Positions 60,042-64,000 of a DNA stretch of 64,000 nucleotides are shown here, piece by piece. Location: assembly GCA_965247255.1 (NCBI GenBank), contig CBDFGS010000012.1, positions 124,001 through 188,000 on the forward strand. The letters are read 5' to 3'. This DNA is from CBDFGS01 sp965247255 (GTDB lineage Bacteria > Chloroflexota > Dehalococcoidia > Lucifugimonadales > CAUZJF01). Position numbers and translations under genes: made by a program. The notes under the pieces are model-generated. The model saw only the letters and a program-made list of their open reading frames with translations. It was not told the DNA's origin and ran no database searches. Positions within the stretch are counted from its first letter, which is position 1; each line of letters begins with the position of its first letter.

Positions 60042-61466
60042 ATGGCCCAGCTAACCGGGAGAGTCGCACAGCAGCTCGACTACGAGAGCGCGCTTAGGCT
60101 TGTCATGGGCCTGGTAGACTTCGAGCGTTCGATCCGCAGCCCGAAGCACTCCTCCTTTCATCTAGAGCGCGTAAGACTCCTGCTGGAGCGGCTTGGTAGT
60201 CCTCACCTAGAGACTCCCACGGTCCACATAGCAGGCACCAACGGCAAGGGCAGCACCGCGGCGATGGTCACCTCCATCCTGACCGCCGAAGGGTACAGGA
60301 CGGGACTGTACACCTCGCCGCACCTGCACAGCACCGTGGAGCGGATCAGGACCGGGCTGGACCCCGTCACCCCACAGACATTTGCGGCCCTCGTAGAGCA
60401 GGTCTGGCCGTCGGTGCAAGAGGTAGGCGAGAGTAGTAGCTTTGGCTCCCTCACCTTCTTCGAGGTGCTGACAGCTATGGCGTTCCTGCACTTCAAGCAG
60501 ACGGGGTGCGACTTTCAGGTCATCGAGGTGGGGCTAGGCGGGCGGCTCGACGCTACGAACGTCGTACACCCAAACGTCTGTGCCATCACCCACATCAGCC
60601 TCGATCACACAGCCACGCTTGGCGAAACTGTGCCACTAATCGCAGCGGAAAAGTCAGGCATAGTAAAGCCGGGAGTGCCCGTGGTGGTTGCGCCGCAAGA
60701 CGCCGAGGCGCTCGCCGTCATTCGCGGCGTCGCGGCAGACCGCAACGCCGATGTCATAGAGGTAGGCCGGGATGTCCGCTTCAGCCGAAGCCAGACCAAC
60801 GGAGATTGCCAGCCCATCGTCGTCGAGGGGCGCCTGGAGACCTATTCAGCTTGCCTGCCCCTTCTGGGTGAACATCAGGTCGAGAACGCCGCCACGGCCG
60901 TGGCTACCGCCGAAACCCTGGCGGCAGGCGGCCATGCGCTATCGGGCCAAAGCATCACCGACGGACTCTCTGGTGTGCGCTGGCCAGCCCGGCTCCAGCG
61001 TCTGAACGTCGGCGGCAAGCAGCTAATCGCCGATGGCGCCCACAACCCTGAGTCTATGCGGCGCCTCGTCGACGCAGCCACCAACCTCTTCGACTTCGAC
61101 CGCGTGATAATGGTCTTCGGCGTTCTCGGCGGGCACAGCGCAGAAGAGATGCTAGCGCAAGCGGCACGGCTCTCGCCCTTGATCGTCGCGGTGCGCTCGC
61201 GTGAGCCGAGGGCGAAGCCGAGCGAAGTCATCGCGCAGTCCGCTCTAGAGCAGGCGCTCCCGGTGGCCTTCAAGTCCGACCACGTAGGGGAGGCTACCAG
61301 GCGGGCGCTGGAGATGGCGGGCGAACGCGACCTGGTCATCGGCGCCGGCTCACTCTCGGTCGCGGCCGAGGTCATAGAGGAGATCGACGGCATGACCCCG
61401 GAGTTGTACCCTTACCTGGAACAGCCCTCTGGACGGCCTGAGTCGAAGCGAGACAAACATGCGTAA
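60042..61466 (+). CDS. folC: Bifunctional folylpolyglutamate/dihydrofolate synthase
   Basis: 474 residues. P-loop 'AGTNGKGSTAAM', the folate loop 'GLYTSPHLHSTVERIR', 'VGLGGRLDATNVV' and 'ITHISLDHTATLG' with the metal-binding His are intact, and the C-terminal Mur-ligase domain has 'LIADGAHNPESM'. It adds glutamate to dihydropteroate and to reduced folates. Together with the MTHFR pair and CADD-like gene it adds to a folate theme in this half of the window. It overlaps fabF by 8 bp. Confidence 0.95.
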   Translation: MAQLTGRVAQQLDYESALRLVMGLVDFERSIRSPKHSSFHLERVRLLLERLGSPHLETPTVHIAGTNGKGSTAAMVTSILTAEGYRTGLYTSPHLHSTVERIRTGLDPVTPQTFAALVEQVWPSVQEVGESSSFGSLTFFEVLTAMAFLHFKQTGCDFQVIEVGLGGRLDATNVVHPNVCAITHISLDHTATLGETVPLIAAEKSGIVKPGVPVVVAPQDAEALAVIRGVAADRNADVIEVGRDVRFSRSQTNGDCQPIVVEGRLETYSACLPLLGEHQVENAATAVATAETLAAGGHALSGQSITDGLSGVRWPARLQRLNVGGKQLIADGAHNPESMRRLVDAATNLFDFDRVIMVFGVLGGHSAEEMLAQAARLSPLIVAVRSREPRAKPSEVIAQSALEQALPVAFKSDHVGEATRRALEMAGERDLVIGAGSLSVAAEVIEEIDGMTPELYPYLEQPSGRPESKRDKHA

Positions 61467-62709
61467 CGGCCCCAAACGAGTCGTTGTCACCGGCATGGGC
61501 GCGGTGACACCGCTGGGAGAGTCCGTGGACGAGTTCTGGCGGCGCCTCGTCAAGGGCGAGTCCGGAATCGCGCCAATCACACTCTGCGACGCATCTCCCT
61601 TCCCCTGCCGAATCGCGGGAGAGGTCACCGACTTCGACCCGGCTGACTATATGGACACCAAGGAGGCGCGCCGTATGGCGCGATTCTCGCAACTCTCCGT
61701 GGCCGCCGCCGGTCAGGCCATCGACGACGCCGGGCTTAACGGGTCGACACTGGACCGGGACAGGATTGGCGTCGTCATGGGCAACGGCAACGGCGGCTTC
61801 CCGACCACTGAGGAGAACGCCCGGGTGCTTGTGGCCCGGGGCGGCATGAGAATGAGCCCCTTCTTCATCCCAATGATCCTTCCCAACATGGCCGCTGCTA
61901 ACGTGAGCCGGCTGTTCGGGCTCAAAGGCTACTCCTCCACCATCATCACGGCGTGCGCGGCCGGTACCCAGGCGATAGGGGAGGCGGCGGAGGTCGTCAA
62001 GCGTGGCTCCGCCGACGTAGTGCTTGCGGGTGGTTGCGAGGCGGGGATCAGCCAGCTCGGCCTGGGTGGTTTCAATATTATCAAGGCGCTCTCCAGACAG
62101 AATGACGAGCCGGAGAAAGCCAGCCGCCCCTTCGACGCCAACAGAGATGGCTTCATCCCCGCCGAGGGATCGGCCATTCTGGTCGTCGAGAGCCTGGAGA
62201 ACGCTCTCGATCGCGGGGCCCGCATTCTGGTGGAGGTGTTGGGCCAGGGTGTCTCATCGGACGCTTATCACGCCGTGCACCCCGATGAGGATGGCAACGG
62301 CGCCGCCCGGGCTGTCAAATGGGCCCTGGAGGATGCCCAGGTTGGCCCCGACGAAATAGACTATATCAATGCGCACGGGACTTCGACGCCGTTGAACGAC
62401 CTTTCTGAGACCCGCGCGATCAAGAAGGCCTTCGGCGAACAGGCCTACAAGGTCCCCATCAGCTCCACCAAATCGATGATCGGCCATGCGCTTGGGGGCT
62501 CGGGCGCGCTGGAGGCCGTGGCGTCCGTCAAGACGATACTCGAGAACGAGATTCACCCCACGATCAACTACGAGGTCCCCGACCCAGATTGCGACCTCGA
62601 CTACGTTCCCAACAAAGCCAGACAGCAGCGCGTCGACACCGTCCTGTCCAACAGCTTCGGATTCGGTGGTCAAAACGCCTGCCTGGTCTTGCGTCGCTTC
62701 GAGGAGTAG
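61459..62709 (+). CDS. fabF: 3-oxoacyl-ACP synthase II
   Basis: 416 residues. 'VVVTGMGAVTPLGESVDEFW' start, active Cys in 'ITACAAGTQAIGEA', and the two His in 'YINAHGTSTPLND' and 'KSMIGHALGGSGALEA' are all in place. It extends acyl-ACP by two carbons. The start lies within the end of folC, so the two are translationally coupled. Confidence 0.96.
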   Translation: MRNGPKRVVVTGMGAVTPLGESVDEFWRRLVKGESGIAPITLCDASPFPCRIAGEVTDFDPADYMDTKEARRMARFSQLSVAAAGQAIDDAGLNGSTLDRDRIGVVMGNGNGGFPTTEENARVLVARGGMRMSPFFIPMILPNMAAANVSRLFGLKGYSSTIITACAAGTQAIGEAAEVVKRGSADVVLAGGCEAGISQLGLGGFNIIKALSRQNDEPEKASRPFDANRDGFIPAEGSAILVVESLENALDRGARILVEVLGQGVSSDAYHAVHPDEDGNGAARAVKWALEDAQVGPDEIDYINAHGTSTPLNDLSETRAIKKAFGEQAYKVPISSTKSMIGHALGGSGALEAVASVKTILENEIHPTINYEVPDPDCDLDYVPNKARQQRVDTVLSNSFGFGGQNACLVLRRFEE

Positions 62710-62742
62710 CGCACATCATTTCCGATTAGTGGAGGAGGCGAA

Positions 62743-63861
62743 ATGACGATGGGTAAGGCGGCGGTCTTCATAGGGCCGGGACGGTTCGAGATCAGAGAGT
62801 ACCCCCCCGTGCCGGTGGAGGCGGGAGGGATACGGGTCAAGATAACCGCAGGAGGTATCTGCGGCTCGGACCTGCACTTCTGGCGAGGGGAGATCAAACC
62901 GGTACTCCCAGGCAAACAGGGCCCCGTCATCTTGGGACACGAGATGACCGGCGTCGTCGATGCGATGGCCTCGGACATCTCGACAGACTCCCTCGGAAGG
63001 ACGCTCAAGGAAGGCGACAGGGTTGTCTACCCCTACTTCGTCCCGTGCCTGAGATGCTATAACTGCCTCCGGGGCGAGCTGAACCACTGCCCCGTCCGGT
63101 TCCGCTATCGGGCCTCTGTCGAAGAGTTCCCCTATTGCAATGGCGGCTTCGCGGATTACTACTACCTCTTCCCGAACCACTTCGTATTCAAGGTGCCGGA
63201 CGGCCTGCCTGACGATGCTGTCGCGGCCGCCAACTGCGCCGCCGCGCAGGTGGTGTATGGGCTCCGCCTGGCGGACGTTCAGATGGGGGACATCGTCGCG
63301 ATCCAGGGTGCCGGAGGCCTGGGCTTGCACGCGGCGGCTGCCGCCAAGGACATGGGCGCCGGACGCGTGATCGTGATCGACGGGGTGGCGAGCAGGCTCG
63401 AGTTCGCGAAACAGTGCGGCGCGGACTACACCATAGACCTGAACGAGTACCCAACGCCCGAGTCCAGGATCGAACGCGTCAAGAAGCTGGCCGAGGGGCG
63501 CGGCGCGGACATCGTGGTGGAAGTGGTCGGATATCCGCAAGTGGTCCCCGAAGGCATCGAGATGGTCCGGCGCGGCGGCGTCTACCTGGAAATCGGGAAT
63601 ATCTCCCCGGACAGCAAGACCACCCTCGACATCTCCAAGATTCTATGGGGGCATGTACGCATCATACCGGCAACCCACTACGACCCTTACATCCTGCCGG
63701 TCACCCTGGACTTCCTCGACCGAAGCCAGGACCGGTACCCGCTGACTAAGGTGATGTCCCACGGCTTCCCCCTGGAAAAAATCGAGGACGCCTTCAGGCA
63801 GGCCGAGTGGTCCGGCAAAGGCGCCGATGCAGTCATCACCAGGGCGTTCGTCACCCCTTAA
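62743..63861 (+). CDS. Zinc-dependent medium-chain alcohol dehydrogenase
   Basis: 372 residues, starting with 'MTMGKAAVFIGPG' after GGAGGAGGC. Catalytic zinc ligands in 'GGICGSDLHFW' and 'LGHEMTG'; structural zinc cysteines in 'CLRCYNCLRGELNHC'; cofactor loop 'IQGAGGLGLHAAAAAKDMGA' followed by an Asp ('VIDGVASR') favouring NAD. The insertion around residues 75-90 ('ASDISTDSLGRTLKEGDRV') is typical of the sorbitol/threonine-dehydrogenase-like groups. Substrate unknown. Starts 33 bp after fabF. Confidence 0.92.
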   Translation: MTMGKAAVFIGPGRFEIREYPPVPVEAGGIRVKITAGGICGSDLHFWRGEIKPVLPGKQGPVILGHEMTGVVDAMASDISTDSLGRTLKEGDRVVYPYFVPCLRCYNCLRGELNHCPVRFRYRASVEEFPYCNGGFADYYYLFPNHFVFKVPDGLPDDAVAAANCAAAQVVYGLRLADVQMGDIVAIQGAGGLGLHAAAAAKDMGAGRVIVIDGVASRLEFAKQCGADYTIDLNEYPTPESRIERVKKLAEGRGADIVVEVVGYPQVVPEGIEMVRRGGVYLEIGNISPDSKTTLDISKILWGHVRIIPATHYDPYILPVTLDFLDRSQDRYPLTKVMSHGFPLEKIEDAFRQAEWSGKGADAVITRAFVTP

Positions 63862-64000
63862 CGACGACCTTCCGGAACCCAGCCCAGGCTTTCTCGGCGG
63901 CCCCTATCTCGCTGCTCCGAGAGAGGGTGGGGGCTCGGTCTCGTGAGCTTACCGTCATGTCACGCCGAAGCAGGGTGTCATACGGCGGCACTGGTGATAT
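63862..64000. other. Non-coding tail to the window edge
   Basis: 139 bp with no supported gene. Confidence 0.4.

Noticed and set aside
1..64000. tRNA, rRNA, prophage, integrative element or secondary-metabolite cluster
   Set aside because: Both strands were scanned by eye for T-loop motifs, integrases, phage structural genes and large synthases; none found. A covariance search could still find a missed small RNA.

Overview
The window is a GC-rich bacterial chromosome segment. Gene content fits Chloroflexota (Dehalococcoidia/SAR202-like): HspR with a class II J-protein, DUF3179 protein, a two-gene methylenetetrahydrofolate reductase, a CADD-type protein, a VLRF1-type release factor, a PimA-like glycosyltransferase, short dispersed 'GAATCTGGGG' repeats and no outer-membrane genes. 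This assignment is an inference from content only.

Layout. 0-3 kb: glyoxalase fragment, divergent Hsp20 and DnaJ-HspR, HAD hydrolase. 3.2-5.3 kb: NatAB-like ABC exporter. 5.8-9.2 kb: small lipoproteins alternating with FHA-domain proteins, each behind an ECF-sigma-type promoter (GGAAC-N17-CGTC). 9.2-10.9 kb: first of four 1704-bp IS1380-family copies. 10.9-32.7 kb: recA-recX, CBS membrane protein, tilS, PimA-like/Erm-like/CDP-alcohol transferase genes, second IS copy, a surface metallopeptidase, a peptide ABC transporter without ATPases, prfB with its programmed frameshift, a sialidase-like protein, then more lipoproteins of the same family as at 6-9 kb. 32.7-36.3 kb: IS copies three and four. 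36.5-46.6 kb: oxidoreductases, peptidase S51, a truncated methyltransferase, a nucleotidyltransferase, a VLRF1 protein, rpiB and a UGSC selenoprotein. 46.6-52.7 kb: C1/folate genes and membrane-associated unknowns. 52.7-58.3 kb: HAD gene, decayed vapBC, and a pyrR-pyrB-nudix-pyrC-carA operon with a complete PyrR leader. 58.3-64 kb: GNAT, epimerase, folC, fabF, zinc alcohol dehydrogenase.

Three observations stand out. (1) The flanks of IS copies 1 and 3 are swapped: a lipoprotein gene begun at 30.8 kb ends at 9.0 kb, and both target duplications (TTAAC and CTTAG) are restored only if the 21.8-kb segment between them is turned round. The window therefore records an IS-mediated inversion, or an assembly join at identical repeats. 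(2) Undoing it unites one cluster of secreted lipoproteins and FHA proteins with five near-identical ECF-type promoters, a candidate undescribed envelope-signalling regulon. (3) An in-frame UGA at 45184 within a UGSC motif, followed 11 nt later by an 8-bp hairpin with a GGU apex, predicts a selenoprotein. Other RNA-level control is visible at pyrR (attenuator), prfB (CTT TGA C) and the transposase start (sequestered ribosome site). No tRNA, rRNA, CRISPR array or prophage was seen.
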